A DNA stretch of 64,000 bases from Crocinitomicaceae bacterium (GTDB lineage Bacteria > Bacteroidota > Bacteroidia > Flavobacteriales_D > Crocinitomicaceae), in contig JAHEMJ010000015.1 in NCBI GenBank assembly GCA_024643725.1, positions 186,001 to 250,000 of the forward strand, written 5' to 3'. The translations under genes were made by a program, and so were the position numbers. Below, in pieces: positions 18,354 through 28,255 of this stretch (positions are counted from its first letter, which is position 1; every line of letters begins with the position of its first letter). The notes beneath the pieces were generated by a model. The model had not been told where the DNA came from. It saw only the letters and a program-made list of their open reading frames with translations, and ran no database searches.

Positions 18354-19637
18354 TCGTTTAGAGATTTCGACATACTCTCGGTTCGTTTCACCGATGTATA
18401 TCTGGCGAGGACGACCGATTGGTTCTTTGTTCTCTGTCATTTCTTTCCATTGTGCAATCCATCCTGGTAGACGTCCTAAAGCAAACATTACGGTAAACAT
18501 TTCAGAAGGAATTCCCAACGCTTTGTAAATGATCCCTGAATAGAAATCTACGTTTGGATATAAGTTGCGTGCTTTGAAGTATTCATCCTCCAAGGCAACT
18601 TTTTCTAATTTCTTAGCGATGTCCAACAATGGGTCATTCACACCTAATTTTTCCAAAACATCATCACATGCTTTTTTGATGATTTTCGCACGTGGATCAA
18701 AGTTTTTGTAAACACGGTGTCCGAAGCCCATCAAACGGAATGGATCCTCTTTGTCCTTCGCTTTCAAAACCCATTTATCTACATTACCACCATCGTTGTG
18801 GATTTTCTCCAACATTTCAATTACTTCTTGGTTTGCTCCACCGTGTAATGGACCCCAAAGTGCCGAAATTCCAGCAGAAACTGTTGAGTATAAATTCGCT
18901 TGAGATGATCCAACAATACGAACTGTTGACGTGGAACAGTTTTGTTCGTGATCTGCATGAAGAATCAATAAGGTGTTCAAAGCATTCACAACCACTGGAT
19001 CTACTTTGTAATCTTCTGTTGGCATGGCAAACATCATGTACAAGAAGTTTTTACAGTAGTCGTATTCATTTTTTGGATACATGAATGGATGACGAATTGA
19101 ATTCTTGTAAGCCCACGCCGCAAGTGTTGGCAATTTCGCGATTAAACGATGAATCGTTAAATTTTTCGCTTCCTTGCTTCGGTTTGGATCCAATGATTCC
19201 GGATAGAACGTAGCCAATGAAGCAATCATTGACGAAAGGACACCCATTGGATGCGCTTTCGATGGATACGCTTCAAAGAACTGTTTCATGTCCTCGTGAA
19301 CCAAGGTATGTTTTTTAATACTTTCTTCGAATTGGTTTAATTCAGTTTGTGTTGGAAGATTCCCATAAATGAGAAGATATGCAACTTCAATGAACGAAGC
19401 TTTCTCCGCTAATTGCTCAATTGAATATCCTCTGTAATGCAGAATCCCCTCTTCTCCGTCCAAGAACGTTATGGCACTTTTTGTTGCCCCTGTATTCTTG
19501 TATCCCGTATCTAAGGTAACGTAACCGGTCAAATCTCTCAATTTGGAGATATCGATGGCTTTTTCGTTTTCGGTTCCCGTAATGACTGGAAGTTCGTATA
19601 CTTTTCCGTCAAGTTCAATTTTGGCTAATTCACTCAT
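18351..19637 (-). CDS. gltA: Citrate synthase
   Basis: Condenses acetyl-CoA with oxaloacetate as the entry step of the TCA cycle, in the cytoplasm. The 428 residues match the Gram-negative type II enzymes, including their N-terminal extension (residues 1-60, IELDGKVYELPVITG). Conserved catalytic blocks are HADHEQNCSTSTVR with an active-site His, GPLHGGANQEV, and GFGHRVYKNFDPRAK near residue 307; the C-terminal RPRQIYIGE carries the citrate-binding Arg. It is monocistronic: a terminator follows it and the DPP IV gene ends 117 nt upstream. A TAACTTAG sequence upstream is a weak -7 candidate with poor spacing. Confidence 0.97.
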   Translation of the reverse strand: MSELAKIELDGKVYELPVITGTENEKAIDISKLRDLTGYVTLDTGYKNTGATKSAITFLDGEEGILHYRGYSIEQLAEKASFIEVAYLLIYGNLPTQTELNQFEESIKKHTLVHEDMKQFFEAYPSKAHPMGVLSSMIASLATFYPESLDPNRSKEAKNLTIHRLIAKLPTLAAWAYKNSIRHPFMYPKNEYDYCKNFLYMMFAMPTEDYKVDPVVVNALNTLLILHADHEQNCSTSTVRIVGSSQANLYSTVSAGISALWGPLHGGANQEVIEMLEKIHNDGGNVDKWVLKAKDKEDPFRLMGFGHRVYKNFDPRAKIIKKACDDVLEKLGVNDPLLDIAKKLEKVALEDEYFKARNLYPNVDFYSGIIYKALGIPSEMFTVMFALGRLPGWIAQWKEMTENKEPIGRPRQIYIGETNREYVEISKR

Positions 19638-19754
19638 TTTTTCGGTCGAAATATGTGTTTGGTTTAAAAGTTTTGCCCTAAGTTACAAAAGAAACATCGA
19701 ACAAAACTTGTCTCTTCTGAAATATTAACAAATTTGGCTAAAAAAAGTTCTGTT

Positions 19755-21911
19755 TTACAAATTTGCCTCAATGAAGGAAAGCATCATATTAAACAAGTGA
19801 TTGCGCGTATTTCCTCCGTAGATTCCGTGGTTTTTATTCGGATAAACAAATAGATCAAATTGCTTATTCGCTTTCACTAAGGCCGTTGTCATGTCCATGG
19901 TATTTTGAAAATGCACATTGTCATCAGCCGATCCATGGATGAGTAAGTACTTCCCTCTGACATTGTCCACATAATTGATTGGAGAATTTCGGTCATAACC
20001 ATCCGCATTTTCCTGAGGTGTTCGCATGAATCGCTCGGTATAAATGTTGTCATAATAACGCCAGTTCGTTACCGGTGCTACAGCGATAGCCATTTTGAAG
20101 ACGTCTGCTCCTTTGGTAATTCCTAAGGAAGCCATAAATCCACCATAACTCCAGCCCATAATTCCGACGCGACTTGCATCCACAAACGTGTTTTTTGAAT
20201 ACTCCTTCACAGCATTGATGACATCTTCGATTTCCAATTTACCCAATTGTAAATAGGTACATTTTTTGAACGTTTCTCCTTGATACATCGTTCCACGTGG
20301 ATCCACTTGAAAAACAATGTATCCTTTCTGAGCGAGTAATTGATGGAAGAAATAGTCGTTTCCATCCCAAGAATCCAATACTTCATTGTGTCCTGGTCCT
20401 CCGTATACATTCACGTACATTGGATATTTCTTAGATGGGTCGAAGCCAACCGGTAAAATCACAGAAGCATTTAATTTCACTCCATTTGCGTTGATTTCTA
20501 TGAATTGTTTTGTCGACAATCGTTCGTTTTTAAGTTTATCCATAAACGCTTGATTGGACTCCAACACACGGATAACGGTACCGTCATTTTTGCAAAGAGA
20601 ATAAACTGGCGCTTGATTGGCATTGGAATACGTATGAATAAAATAGTGCATTCCATTCAAAAATTCCGCCTCGTTATAACCAACACGTGGCGTTAAGTCG
20701 CGTTTGTTGGCGCCACTCGTTTCCACCGAATAAATGGATTTATGAATCGCTCCTTTTTCGGCAGAACTAAAATAGATTTGCTTGCTCGACTCATCAAATC
20801 CTAAGAAATCGATAACATCCCAAGGTCCCGTGGTGATCTGCTTTGACGTACCATCGAAATTTAATTGATAAATGTGGCGATATCCACTTTCCTCACTGGT
20901 TCGAAGAATGGATTTTCCGTCTTTCAATATCAACAAATTGTCATCGATGTCAATGTATGTTTTTGATTTCTCCGTGAAGAATATTTTACTCGAAACTTTT
21001 CCTTTCACGAGGTCAACTAACCAATAATTCAGTTCACTTTGATGGCGATTCATGGTTTGAATGATCAGTTGATTCGAGGCAGAAGACCAATTCAGTCTTG
21101 GAATATACTCATAAGTCCCCAAGGAAATCTGTTGCGTTTTTTTTGAATCAACAGCTACACAATGTGCCGTTACCACACTATTCACTTCTCCTGCTTTCGG
21201 ATATTTAAAAGTGTATGCTTCCGGATAAAGTTCACCATACATATCCATACTGTATTCTGGAACTGCTTTTTCATCAAATCTCAAATAAGCAATGAACTTA
21301 CTGTCAGGTGACCAACCATATGCTTTTGTAATCGAAAACTCCTCCTCGTAAACCCAATCAGTCGTACCATTAATGACTTTATTTCGCTTTCCATCTAGTG
21401 TCAATTTATCCACCTTTCCATTGGCGATGGTTTTAACATAAATATCATTCCCGTGAATAAAGGAAACTTTTGTTCCGTCGGGAGAATACTCCGCTAACGT
21501 TTGAGGAGAATGAGCGGCATCAAGTGGACTAAGCTTTTGTGTTTTTAGATCATACAAATAATAAATAGCTTGATAACTGCGTCGATAAATAGACTCTACA
21601 TTCGTTAATAAAAGCAATTTTGACTCATCGGAATTAAATTGAAAGTCATCAAAGCTGATTTTTTTACCATCCACTTCAAATTTAGATCCATCCACAAATA
21701 AGACGCCCTTATCGGAAAGATCATTCATGGCATATTGATACAAACTTCCATCCTTCACCTTTATGTAATGTTCACCATCGTTCATGGCTTGATAACCACC
21801 AATGCGTTTTGGACTAAATTCGTAGTTTTTCCAAATGCGTTCCACACTTAAATCTTGGGCGAAAGAAGCATACGAAACAAATAGAATAAGAAGCGTAAAA
21901 ATGTTTTTCAT
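19755..21911 (-). CDS. Dipeptidyl-peptidase IV, S9 family, exported
   Basis: Serine exopeptidase removing X-Pro or X-Ala dipeptides from peptides in the periplasm or at the surface. A signal peptide (MKNIFTLLILFVSYASFAQ) precedes an eight-bladed beta-propeller domain (about 30-470; the glutamate motif WVYEEEF for substrate N-terminus binding is present) and a C-terminal alpha/beta hydrolase domain with nucleophile Ser near 586 in GWSYGGFM, Asp near 660 in HGSADDNVH, and His near 695 in NKNHGIYG. The 718 residues fit the bacterial DPP IV length. It has no partner gene on its strand; upstream it faces the divergent surface-protein cluster. Confidence 0.95.
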   Translation of the reverse strand: MKNIFTLLILFVSYASFAQDLSVERIWKNYEFSPKRIGGYQAMNDGEHYIKVKDGSLYQYAMNDLSDKGVLFVDGSKFEVDGKKISFDDFQFNSDESKLLLLTNVESIYRRSYQAIYYLYDLKTQKLSPLDAAHSPQTLAEYSPDGTKVSFIHGNDIYVKTIANGKVDKLTLDGKRNKVINGTTDWVYEEEFSITKAYGWSPDSKFIAYLRFDEKAVPEYSMDMYGELYPEAYTFKYPKAGEVNSVVTAHCVAVDSKKTQQISLGTYEYIPRLNWSSASNQLIIQTMNRHQSELNYWLVDLVKGKVSSKIFFTEKSKTYIDIDDNLLILKDGKSILRTSEESGYRHIYQLNFDGTSKQITTGPWDVIDFLGFDESSKQIYFSSAEKGAIHKSIYSVETSGANKRDLTPRVGYNEAEFLNGMHYFIHTYSNANQAPVYSLCKNDGTVIRVLESNQAFMDKLKNERLSTKQFIEINANGVKLNASVILPVGFDPSKKYPMYVNVYGGPGHNEVLDSWDGNDYFFHQLLAQKGYIVFQVDPRGTMYQGETFKKCTYLQLGKLEIEDVINAVKEYSKNTFVDASRVGIMGWSYGGFMASLGITKGADVFKMAIAVAPVTNWRYYDNIYTERFMRTPQENADGYDRNSPINYVDNVRGKYLLIHGSADDNVHFQNTMDMTTALVKANKQFDLFVYPNKNHGIYGGNTRNHLFNMMLSFIEANL

Positions 21912-21928
21912 GACTTAAATTTGAGGTC

Positions 21929-21959
21929 CGAAATTAATGAATGTCCGTGGAATAAACAA
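21929..21959 (-). promoter_or_regulatory. Promoter for the dipeptidyl-peptidase gene
   Basis: On the minus strand TTG (21959-21957), a 20-nt gap, then TAATTTCG (21936-21929), one mismatch to TAnnTTTG, 17 nt before the ATG. Confidence 0.45.
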
Positions 21960-22031
21960 CCATTCGTGGACGCTAACATTGATTTAACAAAAGAATCATG
22001 TTGAAAGATTATTTTTTTTGAAAAAAACACC

Positions 22032-22039
22032 TAAATTTG
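22032..22039 (+). promoter_or_regulatory. Possible -7 element for the surface-protein cluster
   Basis: TAAATTTG matches TAnnTTTG. The nearest TTG elements upstream are at gaps of 11 and 28 nt, so spacing is poor. If used, the transcript has an unusually long leader of about 100 nt (22045-22149), in which I see no recognisable riboswitch or terminator. Confidence 0.4.
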
Positions 22040-22149
22040 TTCTAACTTTTGACGTGTCCTCCTTGACGCATTGCTGCCGAAACCACGTGAAAAGAGAATT
22101 TTGTTGAGTAGCGAAAATCGTGAGCTATTTAACTTGATGTTAGTTTATT

Positions 22150-23208
22150 ATGAAAAAATTAGTACTATTTATTTCAAGTGTTTTAACGTTTACGGCAACA
22201 GCACAGAACTGTTCCGAATTATTTATTTCTGAGTATGTAGAGGGATGGTCGAATAATAAGGCCTTAGAAATTTATAATCCAACGTCGAATACAATAGACT
22301 TAAGCGCCTATTTTGTGGCACGTTACTCAAACGGAGCAACGACAGCTACAGTAGCAAACGCGATTCAATTAACAGGAACAATTGCCCCACATGATGTGTA
22401 TGTGGCAGTTTTAGATAAACAAGATCCACTTGGAACGGGACAAGAAGCTCCAATTTGGGATTCTTTACAAGCTAGAGCGGACGGATTTTATTGTCCAGTT
22501 TATAACACATCTAATTCTTTTTATTGGAATGGAAACGATGCTGTAATGTTAGCCAAAGGAACATTGCCTGCAACCGCAACAACTTTAATCAACGCAACCA
22601 ATGTACCTGGATTTGCGATCGTTGACTTGTTTGGAAAAATCGGAGAGAATCCAGCAAACGAAACAGGAACATCTTCTGGAAATGATGGAGCTTGGTCTAC
22701 GCAATTTCCGTACAGTACAGGATTAGGCGTGCTGGTAACGAAAGATCATTCCATGATTCGCAAACCAACTGTAGTGAAAGGTGCGACTGCGAATCCATCA
22801 TTTTTTGATCCTATGTTAGAATACGACACGATTCCACCTGTCATTGTTCGCTTGGATGCAAACGGAGACACCTTATTTGGTACGAGCGGTAATCCAATTT
22901 TAGATGGTAACTGGGCGTCTTTGGGCGTACATGATTGTTCTTGTAATCCAGCTGCTGTTTCTGAACATGAAGAAATCGCATTGAGTGTGTTCCCAAATCC
23001 AAGTAATGGTATGGTGAATATCCGCAACAAAGGAAACATCCGTAAAGTACAAGTATTGAATTCTTTGGGACAACAAGTTTACACACAAGCAGTTTCAACT
23101 GGAAAAACACTTATTTCTTTGGATTTAAGCGAGTTTACTGGTGTTTACATGATTCGATTGACAGATGCAAACGGTCAACAAATCATTCGTAAAATCATTT
23201 TAAGATAA
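22150..23208 (+). CDS. Secreted lamin-tail-domain protein with T9SS sorting domain
   Basis: A 352-residue protein exported by Sec (signal ending ATAQ) and probably onward by the type IX system. An N-terminal lamin-tail domain (LFISEYVEGWSNNKALEIYN, about 20-165) is the module often found at the N-terminus of bacterial extracellular nucleases such as ExeM. The middle (170-270) contains no catalytic motif I recognise; the C-terminal 75 residues from ALSVFPNPSNGMVNI (about 276) to IIRKIILR form a type A T9SS sorting domain. It is the first gene of the surface cluster, 29 nt before the TonB-dependent receptor. A role in holding DNA or calcium at the surface is inference from the domain's company elsewhere. 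Confidence 0.85.
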   Translation: MKKLVLFISSVLTFTATAQNCSELFISEYVEGWSNNKALEIYNPTSNTIDLSAYFVARYSNGATTATVANAIQLTGTIAPHDVYVAVLDKQDPLGTGQEAPIWDSLQARADGFYCPVYNTSNSFYWNGNDAVMLAKGTLPATATTLINATNVPGFAIVDLFGKIGENPANETGTSSGNDGAWSTQFPYSTGLGVLVTKDHSMIRKPTVVKGATANPSFFDPMLEYDTIPPVIVRLDANGDTLFGTSGNPILDGNWASLGVHDCSCNPAAVSEHEEIALSVFPNPSNGMVNIRNKGNIRKVQVLNSLGQQVYTQAVSTGKTLISLDLSEFTGVYMIRLTDANGQQIIRKIILR

Positions 23209-23237
23209 GCGGATAGGATTCTATCAACTTAGGGAAA

Positions 23238-25988
23238 ATGAAATACATCTTACTACTTCTTGTCGTTTTCTGTGCTGAATGGAGTTTCGGACAGACAAGC
23301 GCAAAAATCACTGGTGAAGTCAGTGAAAACGCGACTAATCAACTCATTAGTGGGGCTAAAATCACGCTTTATAACAATAAGGGTGTGGTGGTGAAAAGAG
23401 CCCTGACCAATTCACAAGGAATTTACGAAATGACCGATGTGACCTTTGGCGACTATTCCATTACGTTCAAAATGATGGGATTTGATTCCATGGTGCAACA
23501 AATTCAAGTATCGAAGTCAATCATGACGGTTAACTTCTACATTGGAGCAAGTCAGGAATACCGCGAAATTAAAGTCATTGGAAACTTGGCGAATACACAA
23601 AATGTTCCTGTAGCCGTAACAAAAATTCCACTTCAAAAAATCACCGAAGAATTAGGTTCACGTGACCTACCTATGTTACTAAATGGTACACCTGGTGTTT
23701 ATGCGACCCAACAAGGTGGTGGTGATGGTGATGCACGTATAAACGTTCGTGGATTCGATCAGCGTAACGTCGGAGTCATGATAGATGGTGTTCCAGTGAA
23801 CGACATGGAAAATGGCGCTGTTTATTGGTCGAACTGGTTTGGACTTGATGCGATTACCGCTCAAATGCAGGTACAACGTGGATTAGGTGCAACGAAAATT
23901 GCCATGCCATCGATTGGTGGAACAATCAACATTATTACACAAGGTGTATCAAACAAACCGGGTGGATCTTTTCGACAAGAATATGGGACAGGAAGTTTAT
24001 TGCGTTCGACGCTTTCCTATAATACAGGAATGACCAAATCAGGTTGGGGACTGACGTTCTCAGCTTCCTATAAACAAGCTCAAGGATGGGTTGCAGGAAC
24101 ACAAAGTCAAGGTAAGTTTGGGTATGTGAAGGTTTCAAAGAAATTAGACAAGCACTTAATGACCTTATCCGCTTTTGCTGCACCACAAGAACACGGACAA
24201 CGTGCTTACAATCAAGCTATCCAATATTTTGACGCGAAAACAGCTAGAAACCTTGGTGCCGTTGTCGATTCGAATGCCAATTTCTACGACATGGGAATTC
24301 GATTTAATCAACACTGGGGATATCAAACGGATTCCATCACAGGAAAGAGAGAAGTCTTGAGTGAACGCATGAATTACTATACCAAACCTCAATTTACATT
24401 GAAGGACTTTTGGACGGTAAATGACAAACTATCTATATCAAACATTGCTTATGTTTCCATCGGTCGCGGAGGAGGAACAAGTATTTTTAATTCTTCTTCG
24501 TTATTACGCGATTCTACGGGAACCATCAATTGGGACTTGGTGATTCAAGAAAACAAGGTGAATTCGCTTTTCGGTACACCAAATACGGATCCACTTTATT
24601 CCCCAACGGAAATCAAATCCAGCCAAATTATCTATGAAAGTATGAATAACCACTTTTGGGCTGGATATTTAGGACAATTCAATTACCAATACAACAAAAA
24701 AATCGAGTTGTCAGGTGGTGTAGACTTCCGTTACTACAAAGGCTCCCATTACCAAGTAATCACGAACTTATTAGGTGGAGATTACTTTGTAAGTACTGCG
24801 GATAAAAACGATGCTGATCCAATGCAACGTGTAGGCGATAAAATTGCGAAGAATGCATTTAATGCTGATCGTGATGGCATCGTACAATGGTCAGGCGCCT
24901 TCGGACAAATGGAATATACTGATAAAAAACTTTCGTTTTTTGTGAACCTTTCCGGAATCGTTAACGGTTATAAAGGCGTGGATAAATTCCAAAAACGTGT
25001 GCTTGATTTAGGGGATACAGTTTTGAGAATTGGTGCATTTGATACCATTACCTATAACGGTGTCACATACGATGCGAGTAACACAGACTTGAAATACTAT
25101 GCGACTGATTGGAAATTTTTGCCTGGATTTACCTTTAAGTCAGGTGTTAGCTACAAGGTTCAAAAAAATGCAACAGCTTATGTCAACGTTGGATTCTTGA
25201 ATCGAACACCCCAATTTTCAAATGTCATCGATAACAATTCAAACACCTTCTTTGGTGAAATCGTCAACGAAAAAATTCTATCCGCTGAAGGAGGATACAA
25301 TTATGCCAAAGAAAAATTTGGATTCAATGTGAATGCCTATGCCACAAATTGGAAAAACAAACCTTTTCCTTATGGTGTTGCAGTTCCTGATCCAAATGAC
25401 CCTACAGAGTTTATCCGAGTAAACATCAATGGAATGGATGCAGTTCACCTTGGTGGTGAATTTGACGCCGCATTCAAATTCAGTAAAAAATTATCAGGGG
25501 ATGTCATGGTATCTGTCGGACAATGGTATTGGAATTCATCCAAAACTGTAATTGTCCCTCAATATGACTCGCTTCAATTTAGTTTCGATGCAAAAGGAGT
25601 TCATGTTGGTGATGCTGCACAAACAGCGATGGCTGCTTCGCTTCGTTATGAACCAATTAAAAATCTATATTTCAAAGTGCAACTTCAGTATTTTGATCGC
25701 TACTATTCTAATTTTGATCCATTTACCCTTCAAGGTGCGGATGGTGGAAGAGATTCTTGGAAAATGCCAGCATATTCGCTTTTGAATGTTTTTGCAGGAT
25801 ATAAAATTCCATTTAAAAAATTCAATGTATTAACCACAGGTACAATTACCAACGCTTTAAATAAAACGTATATTTCAGATGCAACCAACAATGCGAATGA
25901 CATATACAATTCGTTCGATGCGAAATCTGCAACCGTCATGTTTGGTGGTGGATTCCGTTTTAATTTATCACTTGCAATTCAATTTTAA
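23238..25988 (+). CDS. TonB-dependent outer-membrane receptor with CarboxypepD_reg-like domain
   Basis: A 916-residue active transporter of the outer membrane, powered by TonB-ExbBD. Signal peptide to about residue 20, then a carboxypeptidase-regulatory-like beta-sandwich (ITGEVSENATNQLISGAKIT, residues 24-105), the plug (VPVAVTKIPLQKITEELGSR to GGTINIITQG, about 125-235), and a large barrel ending in the aromatic-terminated strand RFNLSLAIQF typical of outer-membrane proteins. No SusD partner is adjacent, so it is not a classical Sus pair. Substrate is unknown; lying 2 nt before a secreted nuclease gene, it is a candidate for taking up nucleic-acid fragments, nucleosides or an ion needed by these enzymes. 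Confidence 0.93.
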   Translation: MKYILLLLVVFCAEWSFGQTSAKITGEVSENATNQLISGAKITLYNNKGVVVKRALTNSQGIYEMTDVTFGDYSITFKMMGFDSMVQQIQVSKSIMTVNFYIGASQEYREIKVIGNLANTQNVPVAVTKIPLQKITEELGSRDLPMLLNGTPGVYATQQGGGDGDARINVRGFDQRNVGVMIDGVPVNDMENGAVYWSNWFGLDAITAQMQVQRGLGATKIAMPSIGGTINIITQGVSNKPGGSFRQEYGTGSLLRSTLSYNTGMTKSGWGLTFSASYKQAQGWVAGTQSQGKFGYVKVSKKLDKHLMTLSAFAAPQEHGQRAYNQAIQYFDAKTARNLGAVVDSNANFYDMGIRFNQHWGYQTDSITGKREVLSERMNYYTKPQFTLKDFWTVNDKLSISNIAYVSIGRGGGTSIFNSSSLLRDSTGTINWDLVIQENKVNSLFGTPNTDPLYSPTEIKSSQIIYESMNNHFWAGYLGQFNYQYNKKIELSGGVDFRYYKGSHYQVITNLLGGDYFVSTADKNDADPMQRVGDKIAKNAFNADRDGIVQWSGAFGQMEYTDKKLSFFVNLSGIVNGYKGVDKFQKRVLDLGDTVLRIGAFDTITYNGVTYDASNTDLKYYATDWKFLPGFTFKSGVSYKVQKNATAYVNVGFLNRTPQFSNVIDNNSNTFFGEIVNEKILSAEGGYNYAKEKFGFNVNAYATNWKNKPFPYGVAVPDPNDPTEFIRVNINGMDAVHLGGEFDAAFKFSKKLSGDVMVSVGQWYWNSSKTVIVPQYDSLQFSFDAKGVHVGDAAQTAMAASLRYEPIKNLYFKVQLQYFDRYYSNFDPFTLQGADGGRDSWKMPAYSLLNVFAGYKIPFKKFNVLTTGTITNALNKTYISDATNNANDIYNSFDAKSATVMFGGGFRFNLSLAIQF

Positions 25989-25990
25989 CT

Positions 25991-28255
25991 ATGAAAAAAG
26001 GAATACTTAGTGCCCTTGCATTTTTCGTTGTATTCAGCGTGAAAGCACAGACTATTTCTCAAGTAAGAAACTTGGGGATTGGTCAAACCGTAACTGTAAC
26101 AGGTGTTGCAACAAACGGAAGTGAATTAGGAAACATTCGCTACATTCAAGATGGTACGGCTGGTATCGCATGTTACGGAAGTAGTGTGTCTTCAGTTCAA
26201 CGTGGTGATTCGATTACTGCAACGGGTGTTTTATTTGACTTTAGTGGCTTATTAGAACTATCTCCGACGAATAATGTAATTAACCATGGTCCAGGTGTTT
26301 TGCCACAAGAACAAACGATTCCTTTTTCAAGTGCTACAGAAGCATTGGAGGCTCAATTGGTGCGATTTGACAATGTTACTTTCGTTCAAACCGGAACTTT
26401 TGCAACAGGAAATAGTACCGTTCAAGTCTCCAATGGTACAGCTACATTTGATGTGCGCATCAATGGATCAACAAACATCGATGGTACAGCCATTCCAACT
26501 GGTCCAATTTCCATTATTGGAGAATTGGGACAATTCAATGCGAATTATCAAATCATCCCAAGAAACTTATTGGATATTTTCCCTTACGTTGCTCCTGCAA
26601 GAGAAATCAACGTGAAAGTGAATGGAACTACTGTGTTGAACAATGATACGTATGTTGTGGGTACAACCACTGCAACAACCGTAACTATTGAAAACTCTGG
26701 TGTCTCTAATTTAACGCTATCTGGAGTAACTTTCACTGGAACAAACGCAGCTGAATTCTCCATTAACTTAACAACAGGGACTGTTGCTGGACTTGGAAGC
26801 AACAACTATACATTATCCTTCGCTCCTGCTGGAACGGGTACACGTACCGCTACAATTTCAATTGCAAATAATGACAGCGACGAAAATCCATATGTAATTC
26901 ATTTATACGCTATTGGAACGAACAACCTGGCAACTGAACCAACGGCCAATCCGACGAATTTAACTTTCCCATTGGTAAAAGCATATACCGTTGGTGGACA
27001 ATATACAGCTGGAACAAATGCTGAAAACTACATCGTACTTTGGAAAAATGGTGCTGCCGTTACGGGTATGCCTACAGATGGTACAAGCTACAAACGTGGA
27101 GATGTGGTAGGTGACGCGCGCGTTGCGTACATTGGAAGTGGAACTGGTTTCACGCCTCGTGGAATCATTGCAAACCAAAACTACCACTTTGCTGTATTCG
27201 CTTTCAACGGACCTGCTGGATTCGAAAACTACAAAACAACCACACCAGCGATTGGGAACGTTACAAGTCAAGGAGAACAAATCGCAAATTACTATGCAGG
27301 AATCAACTCTGCCTCAAGTACGTTCTTAAGTGACCTAAGTGCGTTGATTAATCCGCATACCGTTGTTTCTTATTTTAATTACAAGACGACAATGATGAAT
27401 CAATTCGAGATTCGCGATACCACGAACGGTCAGTCTTTTGTAACATGTGTTTATTCTGGTGAGCGCAAAGTATTTGATGAACCATTTGATTGGACAGCAG
27501 CAGGATATTCTCGTGAGCACTCTTATTGCCACTCTTGGATGCCAACATATCCATGTGATAATCCGGAGCAACCTGAATACAATGACCAACACAACTTATG
27601 GCCAACAAACTTGCAACAAGCAAATACACCACGTTCGAATTTGCCTTTAATGGACATCGATGGACAAATCGTATTTACCTATTTAGAAGGAAACGTTGGC
27701 TACAGCGGAAGTCAATTGGTATATGAACCACGCGCAGCGCAAAAAGGAAATGCAGCTCGCTCCATTTTCTATATGGCTACTTGCTACAACGGACAAGGAG
27801 GAAATAACTGGCAATTGCCATCAAACCAAAGTCAAGAGTCCTTGAAAACATGGCACTACAATGACTTACCTGATAATTACGAAATTGCGCGTAATGAATT
27901 TATTTTCAGCAAACAAGCAAATCGTAATCCGTACATCGACTCGATTAACTTCGTATGCCATGTGAATTTCGCAAATATGAGCTATGTGACATGTGATGCT
28001 GGAATCGAAGAAAAACTAGCAGCAAACTTCACCGTTTTCCCTGTTCCTGCTTCTGCGAAATTGTATGCACAAGTAAATGGCTTGGATATCGTAGAATATA
28101 CGATTACGGATATGCAAGGAAGAACGATTCAATCCTCTTCAAATGTACAAGTTCCAGTATTAGAGTTGGCAACATCTAACTTTAAATCAGGTATGTATAT
28201 CTTGAAAGTTGGAACAACTTACGGACAAGTACAACGCGAATTTATCATCGAATAA
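25991..28255 (+). CDS. Secreted multidomain endonuclease I with T9SS sorting domain
   Basis: A 754-residue exported nuclease. Order: signal peptide ending VKAQ; an OB-fold-like domain (about 20-195, ITATGVLFDFSGLLELSP); an ASH/choice-of-anchor D beta domain (about 200-310, TIENSGVSNLTLSGVTFTG); an Fn3-like segment (about 315-425); an EndA/NucM-type endonuclease I domain (about 430-665) with active-site REHSYCHSWMP near 507 and DQHNLWPTN near 532; and a type A T9SS domain from about 677 (FTVFPVPASAKLYAQ) to the end. The His in REH and the Asn in DQHN are the expected catalytic and Mg-binding residues. It should cut DNA, possibly RNA, outside the cell. It overlaps the next start by 1 nt. Confidence 0.9.
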   Translation: MKKGILSALAFFVVFSVKAQTISQVRNLGIGQTVTVTGVATNGSELGNIRYIQDGTAGIACYGSSVSSVQRGDSITATGVLFDFSGLLELSPTNNVINHGPGVLPQEQTIPFSSATEALEAQLVRFDNVTFVQTGTFATGNSTVQVSNGTATFDVRINGSTNIDGTAIPTGPISIIGELGQFNANYQIIPRNLLDIFPYVAPAREINVKVNGTTVLNNDTYVVGTTTATTVTIENSGVSNLTLSGVTFTGTNAAEFSINLTTGTVAGLGSNNYTLSFAPAGTGTRTATISIANNDSDENPYVIHLYAIGTNNLATEPTANPTNLTFPLVKAYTVGGQYTAGTNAENYIVLWKNGAAVTGMPTDGTSYKRGDVVGDARVAYIGSGTGFTPRGIIANQNYHFAVFAFNGPAGFENYKTTTPAIGNVTSQGEQIANYYAGINSASSTFLSDLSALINPHTVVSYFNYKTTMMNQFEIRDTTNGQSFVTCVYSGERKVFDEPFDWTAAGYSREHSYCHSWMPTYPCDNPEQPEYNDQHNLWPTNLQQANTPRSNLPLMDIDGQIVFTYLEGNVGYSGSQLVYEPRAAQKGNAARSIFYMATCYNGQGGNNWQLPSNQSQESLKTWHYNDLPDNYEIARNEFIFSKQANRNPYIDSINFVCHVNFANMSYVTCDAGIEEKLAANFTVFPVPASAKLYAQVNGLDIVEYTITDMQGRTIQSSSNVQVPVLELATSNFKSGMYILKVGTTYGQVQREFIIE

